NCBI RefSeq assembly: GCF_002573715.1
Contig: NZ_PDHM01000017.1
Location: forward strand, 248,001 to 312,000
Reading direction: 5' to 3'
Origin: Paenibacillus sp. EZ-K15
Lineage (GTDB): Bacteria > Bacillota > Bacilli > Paenibacillales > Paenibacillaceae
DNA length: 64,000 nucleotides
This document shows positions 8,209 through 17,105 of the stretch, piece by piece. Each line of letters begins with the position of its first letter. Position 1 is the first letter of the stretch. The notes beneath the pieces were generated by a model. It was given only the letters and a program-made list of their open reading frames with translations. It was not told the origin of the DNA and did not search any database. Made by a program: the position numbers and the translations under genes.

Positions 8209-9201
8209 TTAGTGTAATTCGTCGATCAACGAAATTCCTTTTAGAATCCGCATCCTACTATCCCTTAAAAAATCACGGGTCCAACCATCTGCTTGACTTA
8301 GATCCCAACTCCGGTGCATACCGACAACCACGATAATTTCACGCAGTCTCAGGAAGAGCTCCAGTTGATCCTTCCAGCCGTCAGGCATTTGACGGCCATC
8401 CTCTGTATAGCCTCGCTCGAAATGTTTCATGAAAAGTTCGTACTGCACCTTACGCTCAGCCTTCGAATCTTCCCCGAATACGTAGAGCAAATAATAAAGC
8501 TGGATGGCAATGTCTTCGACATACCAACTGTACTGGCATTCATCGAAGTCAAAGAGCGTTATTTCCCCTGATTCATCAACCATGAAATTTCCTACATTGA
8601 TATCTCCGTGTATCAAACCGAAATTATCAGTAGTAACACGGAGACTGGACAAATGTCCTCTTAGTTCATCAAGCGCATGAAGAATTGGTAGATGCTCTGC
8701 CGGTATATAATGTTTGGCCTGTAAGAGGTATTCATTGCATTCCCATGTGTGTCTATTTGCCTTTTGTTTGTAACGCTTCGATAGTTCATGGAGACGGCCA
8801 GTCAGGCGGCCGCATTGCTCGTAAAGTACTGGATTATCTAGGCATTCTGGGTATCCGATTTTACGACCAGGTGCATATCTGAATGAGGTCACGTAGAAAT
8901 CAATAAGATTTCCTTGGATTCGTTCAAAGTCCTTTCCATTAATCGATGATATCGATTCTGAGACTGCCAAACCATTCTCTGATAGATAACGAATCCATTC
9001 TATTTCAGCTGCAAGTCCTTTATCTGTACGATGAGTGCTCGGAGTGAAACGGAGGATATATTTCATATGATTGCGATTGTAGGAATATATAAAATTTTGA
9101 AATCCTCCAATGAAAGTCAGCTCCTTGAGGCTAACTCCGAACCGTGCTGCACCTTCAATGGCATGTTCATCCAAGAACATTAATTTTATGTTTTGGTCCA
9201 T
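8209..9201 (-). CDS. Phosphotransferase, APH/homoserine-kinase fold
   Basis: A 330-residue protein starting at the ATG at 9201 (GGAG 5 nt upstream; a longer frame to 9294 lacks such a site). Kinase-fold motifs are MKYILRFTPSTHRTD (ATP lysine strand), GLIHGDINVGNFMVDESG (Brenner HGDxxxxN loop, catalytic Asp) and ITLFDFDECQYSWYVEDIA (DFD metal site). This is the broad aminoglycoside phosphotransferase/choline kinase/spore CotS-like superfamily, and the substrate is unknown. A second family member lies at 48228. Sequence alone does not support a resistance call. The next gene upstream (9310) is co-oriented. Confidence 0.8.
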   Translation of the reverse strand: MDQNIKLMFLDEHAIEGAARFGVSLKELTFIGGFQNFIYSYNRNHMKYILRFTPSTHRTDKGLAAEIEWIRYLSENGLAVSESISSINGKDFERIQGNLIDFYVTSFRYAPGRKIGYPECLDNPVLYEQCGRLTGRLHELSKRYKQKANRHTWECNEYLLQAKHYIPAEHLPILHALDELRGHLSSLRVTTDNFGLIHGDINVGNFMVDESGEITLFDFDECQYSWYVEDIAIQLYYLLYVFGEDSKAERKVQYELFMKHFERGYTEDGRQMPDGWKDQLELFLRLREIIVVVGMHRSWDLSQADGWTRDFLRDSRMRILKGISLIDELH

Positions 9202-9309
9202 GCGCACTCCTTTCATACCAACCCCATTTCGAATCGCTTGGGTGAAACTTAACTCAACATTAGGGGTGCAGGATATCCCATGTAACGGGTCCAAGTGAGA
9301 TCATATATT

Positions 9310-9711
9310 TTAAAGGGCCTCCCCCTTTTCCTCATACCAGCGAATCATTCTCCATTTGCCGTCTACTCTTTTCCACACTTCGAGTGAAATGGCTCGTACT
9401 ATTTTAGTATCGTTTAGGTGCGTGACTTCATATGAAACTGCGGCCTGATCCTCTGATTGGGGAAGGATTTTCAGTCCCGAAAAAATAAACTTAATGTTTT
9501 TGCCTTTGTAATAACGTGCAGCATCTTCATTTCCTTTTTTGATTTGCTCGGCATTATACATCTCCATTTTTCCCGTTGAAGGCATGTACAGGATGCCTTG
9601 AAATTCATCTGAATATAGCGTGTTCATTTCTTCAAATTCACCGTTTCTAAAATCATTGTGTAATTCCCCAAGCCGGTATATTTGAGACGAGAGTTCTGAT
9701 TCTATACTCAT
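9310..9711 (-). CDS. SnoaL-like/NTF2-like protein
   Basis: A 133-residue cone-fold protein of the NTF2/SnoaL type. It has an alpha-helical start (LGELHNDFRNGEFEEMNTLY, then SDEFQGIL) followed by antiparallel strands ending VWKRVDGKWRMIRWYEEKG, the usual closing strand pair of DUF4440/SnoaL-like proteins. Family members are small-ligand binding or non-hydrolytic enzymes, and nothing here defines a substrate. Good AAGGAG site upstream. A perfect 18-bp palindrome sits about 90 bp upstream in the promoter region. It precedes the kinase-fold gene with about 110 bp between them. Confidence 0.65.
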   Translation of the reverse strand: MSIESELSSQIYRLGELHNDFRNGEFEEMNTLYSDEFQGILYMPSTGKMEMYNAEQIKKGNEDAARYYKGKNIKFIFSGLKILPQSEDQAAVSYEVTHLNDTKIVRAISLEVWKRVDGKWRMIRWYEEKGEAL

Positions 9712-9798
9712 TATATGTTTCTCCTTTATGAGTTTTAAAGATCCTTACTGGCATACTTACTTCAGGTGAGTATATACCGTTACTACCGATTTCATCAC

Positions 9799-9816
9799 TA
9801 TATTAACGTTAATATA
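9799..9816. promoter_or_regulatory. 18-bp perfect palindrome, candidate operator
   Basis: TATATTAACGTTAATATA is perfectly self-complementary and lies upstream of the SnoaL-like gene. No regulator is adjacent, and the AT-rich composition lowers its weight. The rest of the 9712-9997 gap shows no gene. Confidence 0.4.
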
Positions 9817-9997
9817 TTACAAGCATAGCATAACATGGATTATACAAGTTTTTATCCATCGATTTCTTTTTCAGCACCTTTTCATTCTCCGATTAAGGGT
9901 ACTCTGCGCCATCGTTTATACCGGTAAGAAATCCGTATGCATTGATCAATTACATGATCTCAAATGCTCTCTGCATGAAAAACAAACCTATAAAGTC

Positions 9998-11203
9998 TCA
10001 TGTTTTGCTGGGAAAGCCATGTTTCTTCGAACTCCACGCAATAGTCAATGCAATGAGCAGCAGAATCAACAGCACTCCCGGAAACGACTTGACTCCAATA
10101 AACTCCAACAAAGCACCCCCGACAATCCCGCCACCTGCGATGGCCAGATTCCAGACTGTAGTATTGATTGGCATTACGATATCCACACCTTCTTCACCAC
10201 TTGCATCGGCAAGCGCTGTTTGCAGTATGGTTGCGGCGCCGCCGAAGGTAAATCCCCATAATGCCACGACCGCATAAACGACGAATGCCGATGTGACGCC
10301 CGTCCATAGTGCTGCGGCTGCCAGCAGGAAGCCCAACAGACTAAGTAGGACAAGCAGGCGCAGGTGTCGATCTATCAACAGACCCACAATCCAGATCGAA
10401 ATAAGTGCGAATGCTCCAAATACAAGCAAAACCAGATCAACACGCCCAGCCAGTCCCAAAGGCTCAAGAAACGGCGCGATATACGTATATAAAATATTGT
10501 GTGCCAGCATCCACGTCAGTACCACCATTAGAACCGGACGGATGCCGGGCATAACAAACACTTGACGGATCGTCATACGTTGATTTGCAGGCTGCCCGGG
10601 ATAGTCCGGCACCTGCCACAGAACCCATCCAATTAATGCGAGAGTCAGAAGCGACATGAGTCCGAATACAAGTCGCCAACCGATCAGATCACCGAGCAAG
10701 GTGCCAACCGGCACGCCTAGCGTAAGAGCAATCGGAGTACCAACCATCGCGACTGCCAAGGCACGGCCTCTTAAAGCATCCGGAACCATGCGACGTGCGT
10801 ATCCGGGGATCATCCCCCATGCGGCACCGGCAGATACACCAGCGAAAAATCGAGCGACCAGCGTTAATGCATAGCTGCTTGACAGGGCGGTAATCGAGTT
10901 GAAGATAAAAAAACCTACAATAATGGCTAGCAGAAGCGGACGTCGCCTCATCCCACCGGTAAACATAGCAAACGGAATTGCCGCCACAATGGAACCCAAA
11001 GCATAGGAAGTTACGAGCTGTCCGGCCATTCCTGTTGTAATATTCAAACCTCCCGAGATATGCGGTAGTAAACCGGCTGGAATGGTTTCTGTAAAGATAC
11101 AAATAAAACCTGTCATCGCAAGCGCGAGCAGTGCTAACCAAGGAAGTCCGGCAGGCGTAATTGCCGTTTGTGCCGTACCCGTGGAAGATGATAATTGAGA
11201 CAA
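9998..11203 (-). CDS. MFS transporter, AraJ/YdhP-like efflux permease
   Basis: A 401-residue, 12-TM permease with a TTG start (GAGGGGG 8 nt upstream). Motifs of the AraJ-type sugar/drug efflux subfamily include TETIPAGLLPHISGGL (TM1 exit), TSYALGSIVAAIP, and motif C RFFAGVSAGAAWGMIPGYA. It is divergent from a TetR-family gene across a 124-bp promoter region that holds a shared dyad, so it is most likely repressed by that TetR protein. Substrate unknown. Confidence 0.87.
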   Translation of the reverse strand: MSQLSSSTGTAQTAITPAGLPWLALLALAMTGFICIFTETIPAGLLPHISGGLNITTGMAGQLVTSYALGSIVAAIPFAMFTGGMRRRPLLLAIIVGFFIFNSITALSSSYALTLVARFFAGVSAGAAWGMIPGYARRMVPDALRGRALAVAMVGTPIALTLGVPVGTLLGDLIGWRLVFGLMSLLTLALIGWVLWQVPDYPGQPANQRMTIRQVFVMPGIRPVLMVVLTWMLAHNILYTYIAPFLEPLGLAGRVDLVLLVFGAFALISIWIVGLLIDRHLRLLVLLSLLGFLLAAAALWTGVTSAFVVYAVVALWGFTFGGAATILQTALADASGEEGVDIVMPINTTVWNLAIAGGGIVGGALLEFIGVKSFPGVLLILLLIALTIAWSSKKHGFPSKT

Positions 11204-11233
11204 AATATTTTCCCCCTCATGATAAATTTAATT

Positions 11234-11251
11234 ATGGATCGATCATTCCAT
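11234..11251. promoter_or_regulatory. Candidate operator in the MFS/TetR divergent promoter
   Basis: ATGGATCGATCATTCCAT is an imperfect 18-bp dyad. The half-site TGGATCGAT recurs at 11288-11296, inside the spacer of the TetR promoter. Both positions suit repression of the two divergent genes. Confidence 0.5.
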
Positions 11252-11273
11252 ATATTAAATTCATCCTTCTCCC

Positions 11274-11302
11274 TTGTCAAGGACTTCTGGATCGATTAGT
11301 AT
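11274..11302 (+). promoter_or_regulatory. Sigma-A type promoter of the TetR gene
   Basis: TTGTCA and TAGTAT are separated by 17 nt, placing the transcription start about 20 nt upstream of the ATG at 11328. The TGGATCGAT half-site overlaps the spacer. Confidence 0.5.
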
Positions 11303-11327
11303 AAAAGTAATGAAGGGGGGCAATTAT

Positions 11328-11942
11328 ATGGCACGAACGGGACGTCCACGCGCTTTTAATCGTGACGAGGCAGTTGCTGCCGCCATGCTTCTGTTCTGGG
11401 AACACGGCTATGAATCCACTTCGCTTGCTCAGTTACGTGCTGCCATGGGCGATATATCTGCAGCGAGTTTCTATGCCGCTTTCGAATCAAAAGAATCTCT
11501 GTTCCGAGAAGTAATGGATCAATATATCTCGACGTATGGACAAGTTTCTGAAAGTTTCAGGGATACAAGCGTGACATCAAAAACGGCTATCGAACAAGGG
11601 CTACGACGATCGGCTCAAATGCAGACAGAAAGTTCCCACCCTCTCGGTTGTCTGTTGATTTTGTCCGCTGTGAATTGTTCACCCGAACAACAACACATCC
11701 GAGAGATGCTTGCCAAGGAACGAGCAAGGGTCCACAGTTGGCTAAAAGACTGTATAGAGCGGGCCGTAGCCAATGGAGAGTTGCCGGATTCAACGGATAT
11801 CCCCATGCTGGTAACCTTATTCGAAACATTTCTGCAAGGAATGTCGACACAAGCGCGGGACGGTGTTTCATACGAAGCGATGGATGCCGCCATTACTCAA
11901 CTGATGAGCATATGGGATGCATTATCGAAGAAGTTAGGCTAA
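11328..11942 (+). CDS. TetR-family regulator divergent from the MFS pump
   Basis: A 204-residue repressor. I placed the start at ATG 11328 (MARTGRPRAFNRDEAV) behind GAAGGGGGG. The HTH contains AAAMLLFWEHGYESTS and LRAAMGDISAASFYAAFESK. The ligand domain carries HPLGCLLILSAVNCSP, the same COG1309 signature as the TetR protein at 6731, so the two belong to one subfamily. Its divergent placement to the MFS gene at 9998 and the shared half-sites make that MFS gene the likely target. A group II intron remnant begins about 30 bp past its stop codon. Confidence 0.88.
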   Translation: MARTGRPRAFNRDEAVAAAMLLFWEHGYESTSLAQLRAAMGDISAASFYAAFESKESLFREVMDQYISTYGQVSESFRDTSVTSKTAIEQGLRRSAQMQTESSHPLGCLLILSAVNCSPEQQHIREMLAKERARVHSWLKDCIERAVANGELPDSTDIPMLVTLFETFLQGMSTQARDGVSYEAMDAAITQLMSIWDALSKKLG

Positions 11943-12007
11943 CACGGCTATCATGAAACCATAAAATCGGATAGGAGGCTACCCATTAGTTGAGTAGCCG
12001 ACCTTCC

Positions 12008-12043
12008 ACACCACCGTACGTACCGTTCGGTATACGGCGGTTC
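12008..12043 (-). ncRNA. Group II intron domain V
   Basis: The catalytic domain V hairpin of the intron remnant: paired ACCGCCGT/ACGGTGGT, a CG bulge, a short distal stem and a GAAC tetraloop, followed by domain VI closer to the 3' end. Confidence 0.6.
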
Positions 12044-13117
12044 AACCGTTTAAGTGCAATTGAGGTAGACGCTCGTACTCAGCAGGTAAGTCATAATACC
12101 CTGCCTGTGCGAGCTTTTCGTTTGTAACAGAGCGTTGCGGGATCGCGCTTCCGCCAATGCGCCAGTAACCCAGCCGGGTGTTTCCCCATGGGTAGGCCTG
12201 CCACTCCGGCACTCCTAGCTTCCGCAGGTTCTCTACCTTCGTTCTCGGCTTCTTCCATTGCTTCCAGATGTACATGCGCATCCGCCTTCGCAGCCATTCA
12301 TTCCAGCTTTGCAGGATTCGCTTCATGTCGGCTACATAGAAATAACCGATCCATCCGCGAATGTAGACCTTTACGTTCTCCATTACCTGCCTTGCATTCC
12401 TGCCTTGACTCCGGCTCATTAGCTCTTTCAGCTTTTTGCCAGGGATTGTCGATGTACGTGGATATACACGCCGCTTCCGTTCTTCCCCAGGGCAAAGCCG
12501 AGGAATTTGAAATGCTTCTGCGCCACAACGCTAGCAGCCATGTTCTTCTGCGGATTCATCTTGAGCCTCAGCTTGTTCTCCAGATACGACCGGCAGGATT
12601 CCAAAAGCCGCGTTGCCGCCCGCTTGCTTCTTACCAGTACCACGATGTCATCTGCATATCGAATGACGATCACTCCTCGGCTTCTCATCTCCTGGTCGCA
12701 TTCGTTCAGGTAGATGTTCGCCAAAAGCGGCGATAGGGGACCTCCCTGAGGAGAGCCTTCTTCCGTTTCGTGGCGTACTCCGTTTTCAATGACTCCGCTT
12801 TTCAGGTACTTTTTAATCAGGTCGGTTACGCGCTTGTCCTCGATTTGTTTGCGCAGGAGGTTCATCAACAGCTCATGGTTCAGCGTGTCAAAGTACTTCG
12901 AGAGGTCAATTTCTACCGCGTGGCCGTATCCCTGCTCCGTATAAGCTTTCAATTTTCGGATCGCCTGCTGAGCGCTCCACCCTGGGCGGTATCCGTATCT
13001 TCCATCCGAGAAAAGCGGCTCAAATAGCGGTTGCAACTGCTGGGCGATGGTTTGATGGATGATGCGATCCACGACCGTGAGAATGCCGAGCTTTCTTACT
13101 CCGCTTCCATCAGGAGG
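12042..13117 (-). pseudogene. ltrA: Group II intron reverse transcriptase/maturase, truncated and frameshifted
   Basis: The remaining frame begins at PDGSGVRKLGILTVVDRIIH, so the RT fingers N-terminal to this conserved block are gone. The palm motifs survive: EIDLSKYFDTLNH, GSPQGGPLSPLLANI and VIRYADDIVVLV (catalytic YADD). At about 12425 an A-run (GCAAAAAGCTGA) leaves the frame and terminates at LAKS. The next frame continues at once as KKLKELMSRSQGRNARQV, the maturase X domain, and ends with RMYIWKQWKKPRT and GNTRLGYWRI at 12042. One missing A (or equivalent indel) explains the break. The domain order is that of bacterial intron LtrA proteins; I lean to class C but am not certain. Not functional. 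Confidence 0.88.
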
Positions 13118-13386
13118 CAGATCTTTATCGTAAAGATAAGGAGGAAGCTATTGAGCAAGGCTATTTGCCTTACCGCGAAGAGAAAGACATTGAAGAAGGT
13201 GATCAACTGGCGCTTACCTTGCCATTGACCTACGTAAGAAGACCGGGTTGGGATAGCGAAATGCTTAGATTTATCGGTTTTACTAAAATTCAGGTCCATA
13301 AAGGATTTGATACTAAATTTTATAGTGCAGGAGAAAAAATCCTGAACCGTCACAGAGCTATGTTCACTATCGTTGCTGAAAAATAG
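13111..13386 (+). pseudogene. C-terminal fragment of a truncated gene, possibly a SAM-dependent methyltransferase
   Basis: An open frame of about 91 residues starts inside the intron junction and ends at a TAG at 13384-13386, with no start codon or ribosome binding site of its own. It reads QEADLYRKDKEEAIEQGYLP and ends with GFTKIQVHKGFDTKFYSAGE, then HRAMFTIVAEK. The GF..I..HKGFD....VAEK pattern resembles the last strands of class I methyltransferases, but the AdoMet-binding part is missing, so this is a weak call. It is followed by a strong terminator, which fits the 3' end of a once-intact gene. Confidence 0.45.
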
Positions 13387-13441
13387 GGCTATCCTTAGCA
13401 ACTGGCCTCCAACAAGAACATATAAACTAGAATGATAAAAT

Positions 13442-13482
13442 GAACAAAAACCTGCCAAGCAATAGCTGGCAGGTTTTTGTTC
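13442..13482. terminator. Bidirectional Rho-independent terminator
   Basis: A perfect 16-bp stem (GAACAAAAACCTGCCA and its complement) with a 9-nt loop gives U-runs on both strands. It serves the truncated plus-strand gene and the minus-strand cell-wall operon, whose last gene stops at 13517. Confidence 0.9.
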
Positions 13483-13516
13483 AGAAACTTAATATAATAT
13501 GCTTAACAAGCAGCCT

Positions 13517-14929
13517 CTAGAAAAGATTTTTGATCGAATTGAACAAATTCGCGAAGAAATCGCCAATCGCGCCTAAGAATTGTTTGAACCAGCCCGCTTT
13601 CTTAGTCACCTCGCTTGTAACCAAATTCAGCGTGTCGCTCTGAATGCTGGACATACCTTCGAATTTGTAGCTGTAAGTCACGGATCCCACCTTCATGTCC
13701 TTGGTGACTGGTGCTGTCAAGGTGTCGGTGTCCAGTTTGGCCTTGACCTGAAGGTTGTCGCCCGTAAAACCCTTAGGCACGACGAGCGTTAGCGCACGGT
13801 CGGTTACAAGCTTCGTTTCCTTCACTTTGCCTTTCTTCACCTGCACATGCTCGAAGCCTTCGACGATCGCCCCTTCAGGGTGCAATTCTCGCACTTCAAA
13901 ATGGTTGAATCCGTAGTCCATAACTTTGCGTGTCTCCTTAAAACGTGCATGCTCCGATGCTGTACCCATAACGACACTAATTAGGCGCATACCGTTACGT
14001 TCAGCAGTCCCGGTAAAGCAGTATTTTGCAGCCTCAGTATACCCTGTTTTCAACCCATCCAAGCCATCATAGGCATACGTGAGGAAGTTGGGAATGTTTT
14101 TGTTCGTTGCCAGCATCCAGTTATTGTTGATGATCGGTTGATCGTCACGGTCACGGAATTTATAGTTTTGAAGAGCCGTGAATTCGGAAAAATCCGGATG
14201 GTCTTCAATAAGAAATTTCGCCAGGATGGCGGCATCCATCGCGGACATGACCGTCTCTTTGTCCTCTGCCGGACGAAACTTCTCCGGCATATCCGCAAGA
14301 CTTAGCCCTGAAGAATTGATAAAGAATGCTGTTTTAAGGCCCATTTTCTTCGCCGTTTCGTTCATCATCTTCACGAAGGCTTGCTCTGAGCCGGCAACAT
14401 GCTCCGCCAAGGCAACGGTCGCATCGTTAGCCGAGCCGACAGCCATCGCAGTGTAAAGCTCTCTAACCGTATGTTGATCGCCTTCGGCCAGAAATACTCG
14501 GGAGCCGATGGTATTCGCCGCATTTTCTCGAACGGTTACCGTATCGTCCCAAGACAGCTTTCCTTGCTTCACCTGTTCCGCTACGATATATTCACTCATC
14601 ATTTTCGTCATACTGGCTGGGGGCAACGCAACATCCGCATTGATGGACAAGAGCACTTGACCCGTGGACGGCTCCAGCAGTACGGCCGATTTCACGTTCA
14701 ATCCGAGCTGCTCTACCGATGGGATTCGATCAGACTTGGTCTTGTTATTCTCTGTTGCCGACTCGCCTGTACTGGACGTATCTGTGGTTTCCGCCGTAGC
14801 GATGGTGCTAGGAGCAGCCAGCAGAATGACCGGTGCTGCCGATAAGCTTAATAGATTAAGCAGCATCCAGGATCCCAAAATCCTTTGGATACAATAGTGC
14901 TTGTTTCTAGTAAAAAACTTGTCTATCAA
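13517..14929 (-). CDS. D-alanyl-D-alanine carboxypeptidase, DacA/PBP5 type
   Basis: A 470-residue low-molecular-weight PBP. I prefer the TTG at 14929, because GAGAGGAG lies 8 nt upstream; a GTG at 14953 has none. The signal segment ILGSWMLLNLLSLSAAPVIL is followed by the peptidase S11 domain with SMTK (SxxK nucleophile), GSANDA in place of SGN, and LKTGYT (KTG). A PBP5_C-like beta domain and a C-terminal amphipathic helix (FKQFLGAIGDFFANLFNSIK) should dock it on the outer membrane face. It trims terminal D-residues of pentapeptide stems. Last gene of the VanG-like operon, about 100 bp after the class B PBP. There it may play the VanY-like role of removing residual D-Ala termini (inference). 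Confidence 0.9.
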   Translation of the reverse strand: MIDKFFTRNKHYCIQRILGSWMLLNLLSLSAAPVILLAAPSTIATAETTDTSSTGESATENNKTKSDRIPSVEQLGLNVKSAVLLEPSTGQVLLSINADVALPPASMTKMMSEYIVAEQVKQGKLSWDDTVTVRENAANTIGSRVFLAEGDQHTVRELYTAMAVGSANDATVALAEHVAGSEQAFVKMMNETAKKMGLKTAFFINSSGLSLADMPEKFRPAEDKETVMSAMDAAILAKFLIEDHPDFSEFTALQNYKFRDRDDQPIINNNWMLATNKNIPNFLTYAYDGLDGLKTGYTEAAKYCFTGTAERNGMRLISVVMGTASEHARFKETRKVMDYGFNHFEVRELHPEGAIVEGFEHVQVKKGKVKETKLVTDRALTLVVPKGFTGDNLQVKAKLDTDTLTAPVTKDMKVGSVTYSYKFEGMSSIQSDTLNLVTSEVTKKAGWFKQFLGAIGDFFANLFNSIKNLF

Positions 14930-15032
14930 CGGTAATACTCCTCTCTGTTTCACAATAAATTATGGGCTTATTCTATAAATGCAAACAATTGCTGACGGTT
15001 TCTATTTTCACTCCATGTTGCCACGCGCATGA

Positions 15033-17072
15033 TCAATGATCTTTTTTTATATGTTTGGGCGAGCCATCGAGTCCATAAAATTCATCATAGGCGTCGAAGA
15101 TCTTTCGAGCCACCGGTGCAGCACTCTGCGAACCAAAGCCACCTTCAGGTATGACGACAGCTACTGCAAGTTTCGGTTTTTCACGTGGGGCGAAAGCAAT
15201 GAAAACACCGTTCTCTAGTCTTTTTCTTTGACCATTCACATAGATATCTTGCTCCGATGTACCTGTTTTTCGCGCAAAATCATATTTGAAATCTTCAAAA
15301 GCCCGAAGCCCTTGTGTATTCATCCCAGCTATCACTTCCTCCCAAAATTGCTCAGGGAATACTACTTTATTTAATATTTCGCGCTCGTATTTCTTAATGA
15401 CTTGACCACTCTGATCTTCGATCTTGCTGGCAAGCTGAGGCTTTATACGCACACCGCGATTCGCTAGTGTACTTGCATATTGTGCCAATTGAAGGGTTGT
15501 ATATTTACCCGATTGACCGAATGAAGCATACGCCATGGCCGCCAAATAACTGCCTGCTTGTTCAATATTTTCATATTCAACGATTCCAACATGCTCATAA
15601 GGCAACCCGGATTGAGTTGAAACACCTAAGCCAAAATCCTTCATATATTTGTCCCATACCTCAATAGATTTAGATCCATATTTCGTATGCAGCCTTTCCC
15701 CGATCCAATCGACCATAAAAGCATTAGAGGAATTCTCAATGGCTTTTCTTGCATTTAACGCCCCGAATACTTTCCCCCCGGAGTTCCGAACCCTGGAATT
15801 ATCCTTTCCAAAAAAAGCAGCCCCCTGATCGATATAATAATCATTAGGACCAAACAATTGTTCATTAAGGCCAATCAATACCGTTAACGGCTTGACGGTA
15901 GAACCCAGGAGCACTAGTGATTCTAATTTGTTACCGGATCGACCAGAGGCATATGGTGAAATCGTTCCGTTCCCGTAGTGGCTCAATACGGTGTTCCAAT
16001 CATCTGAACCCTGTTCCCACACATTCGGATCATAGTCAGGTATGCTGGCCATAGCTACAACATTGCCTGTATTCACTTCCAAGGCAACTGCATAACCGGT
16101 TTGGGCTTCACCGTGCAACTTTCCGGAAACCGGATGAGTACGAAGCCATTTCAGTTGATCGACGATTGCCTGCTGTGCAGCAACCTGGATATCCTTATGA
16201 ATGGTAGTATGAATATTGTAGCCTTTCTCGGGGGGAATCATGGCAGGCACGCCGTCAGCCATGTTTCTCGGATTTATGGGGATACTCATGTAGCCGTTCT
16301 TTCCGCGTAACTCCTCCTGAAACATCATCTCCAAACCGTCTACGCCGACTTTCTCCCGCTCCGTATAGACAAGCCCAGAATCCTTCTGAGTCTTGTTCTT
16401 GGCATCCATCTCTTTATATTTCTCGATTTCCTTGCTTCCCCGAAATTCCTTCAAGTAGCCAATCGCCTGGACTGCTACTTTATCAGGGTCGTATTGCCGC
16501 CGGCTTTCTTCTACAACCTCTATACCAGGGTATTTACTTTTATGCTCCATGAAATAAGCGACTTCCCTGGACGAAAGTTCTGCCTTAATCCGACGCGGTT
16601 CATAACCAAGCTGCATTTTATAATCAAGGTCCATCGCTTTCATCACTTCTTCGATCGTCAGCTTGTCTGCTTTGGGATCACCGAATTGATTAATGACTGT
16701 AACTATTTCTTTCGCCAGCTTTTCAATCTCTGGCCGATTCTTCATCCCTCTATCAGATGAACTGTAATCTTTGAGGAGCGTAATATACAATGCCTGCGAT
16801 GATGTAGAATAAGCAAGCGGAGTTCCCGAAGCATCGATAACGCTGCCCCTGACCGGCAAAAGCGGGATATTTTTGACCTGGCCGCTAGTTTCCAGTTCTT
16901 TAAGTTCGGGTCCTTCTACGAATTGAAGAACCGCCAGCCTTATAATTAAGGTGCAAAATATAAAAAACGTGCTGAAATAGAATAGATTTACTCTCAAGTT
17001 GGATGTAGTCTCTGTATCTGCACCATTCTTTTTAAAACGAGTTCGTGTAATTTCTTTCAACCTTCGATTCAT
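15033..17072 (-). CDS. Class B penicillin-binding protein (transpeptidase)
   Basis: A 679-residue monofunctional transpeptidase. A single N-terminal membrane anchor covers residues 28-50 (NLFYFSTFFIFCTLIIRLAV). A PBP dimer domain follows, with LPVRGSVIDASGTPLAYS (motif 1) and EVVEESRRQYDPDKVAVQAI. The catalytic domain has STVK (SxxK, about residue 395), SSN (about residue 450) and RKTGTS (KTG, about residue 605). Known relatives are PBP2/PbpA-like elongation or sporulation PBPs. Here it lies 33 bp after the racemase in an operon with a D-Ala-D-X ligase and a VanXY-type enzyme. It may therefore be specialised to crosslink wall precursors with altered termini (inference). Confidence 0.9.
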   Translation of the reverse strand: MNRRLKEITRTRFKKNGADTETTSNLRVNLFYFSTFFIFCTLIIRLAVLQFVEGPELKELETSGQVKNIPLLPVRGSVIDASGTPLAYSTSSQALYITLLKDYSSSDRGMKNRPEIEKLAKEIVTVINQFGDPKADKLTIEEVMKAMDLDYKMQLGYEPRRIKAELSSREVAYFMEHKSKYPGIEVVEESRRQYDPDKVAVQAIGYLKEFRGSKEIEKYKEMDAKNKTQKDSGLVYTEREKVGVDGLEMMFQEELRGKNGYMSIPINPRNMADGVPAMIPPEKGYNIHTTIHKDIQVAAQQAIVDQLKWLRTHPVSGKLHGEAQTGYAVALEVNTGNVVAMASIPDYDPNVWEQGSDDWNTVLSHYGNGTISPYASGRSGNKLESLVLLGSTVKPLTVLIGLNEQLFGPNDYYIDQGAAFFGKDNSRVRNSGGKVFGALNARKAIENSSNAFMVDWIGERLHTKYGSKSIEVWDKYMKDFGLGVSTQSGLPYEHVGIVEYENIEQAGSYLAAMAYASFGQSGKYTTLQLAQYASTLANRGVRIKPQLASKIEDQSGQVIKKYEREILNKVVFPEQFWEEVIAGMNTQGLRAFEDFKYDFARKTGTSEQDIYVNGQRKRLENGVFIAFAPREKPKLAVAVVIPEGGFGSQSAAPVARKIFDAYDEFYGLDGSPKHIKKDH

Positions 17073-17105
17073 ATCTTCTTCAAGTCATACGATCTGAACA
17101 GCAAT

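Larger units (their letters stand above)
11971..13118 (-). mobile_element. Group II intron remnant, 5'-truncated
   Basis: Minus-strand remnant that keeps the 3' half of a group II intron. Domain VI is a hairpin at 11977-11999 (GGCTAC/GTAGCC arms with unpaired A). Domain V is a 32-nt hairpin at about 12010-12041 with ACCGCCGT/ACGGTGGT arms and a GAAC loop. Upstream is an intron-encoded reverse transcriptase. Ribozyme domains I-IV and the RT N terminus are missing. The sequence changes abruptly to an unrelated plus-strand coding fragment near 13105-13125. The intron ends with AT about 30 bp after the TetR gene. It cannot splice or move on its own. Confidence 0.8.

Noticed and set aside
8209..9201. 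Aminoglycoside resistance kinase
   Set aside because: Only the general kinase-fold motifs are present. The superfamily is broad, and nothing supports an antibiotic substrate. The same holds for 48228-49214.
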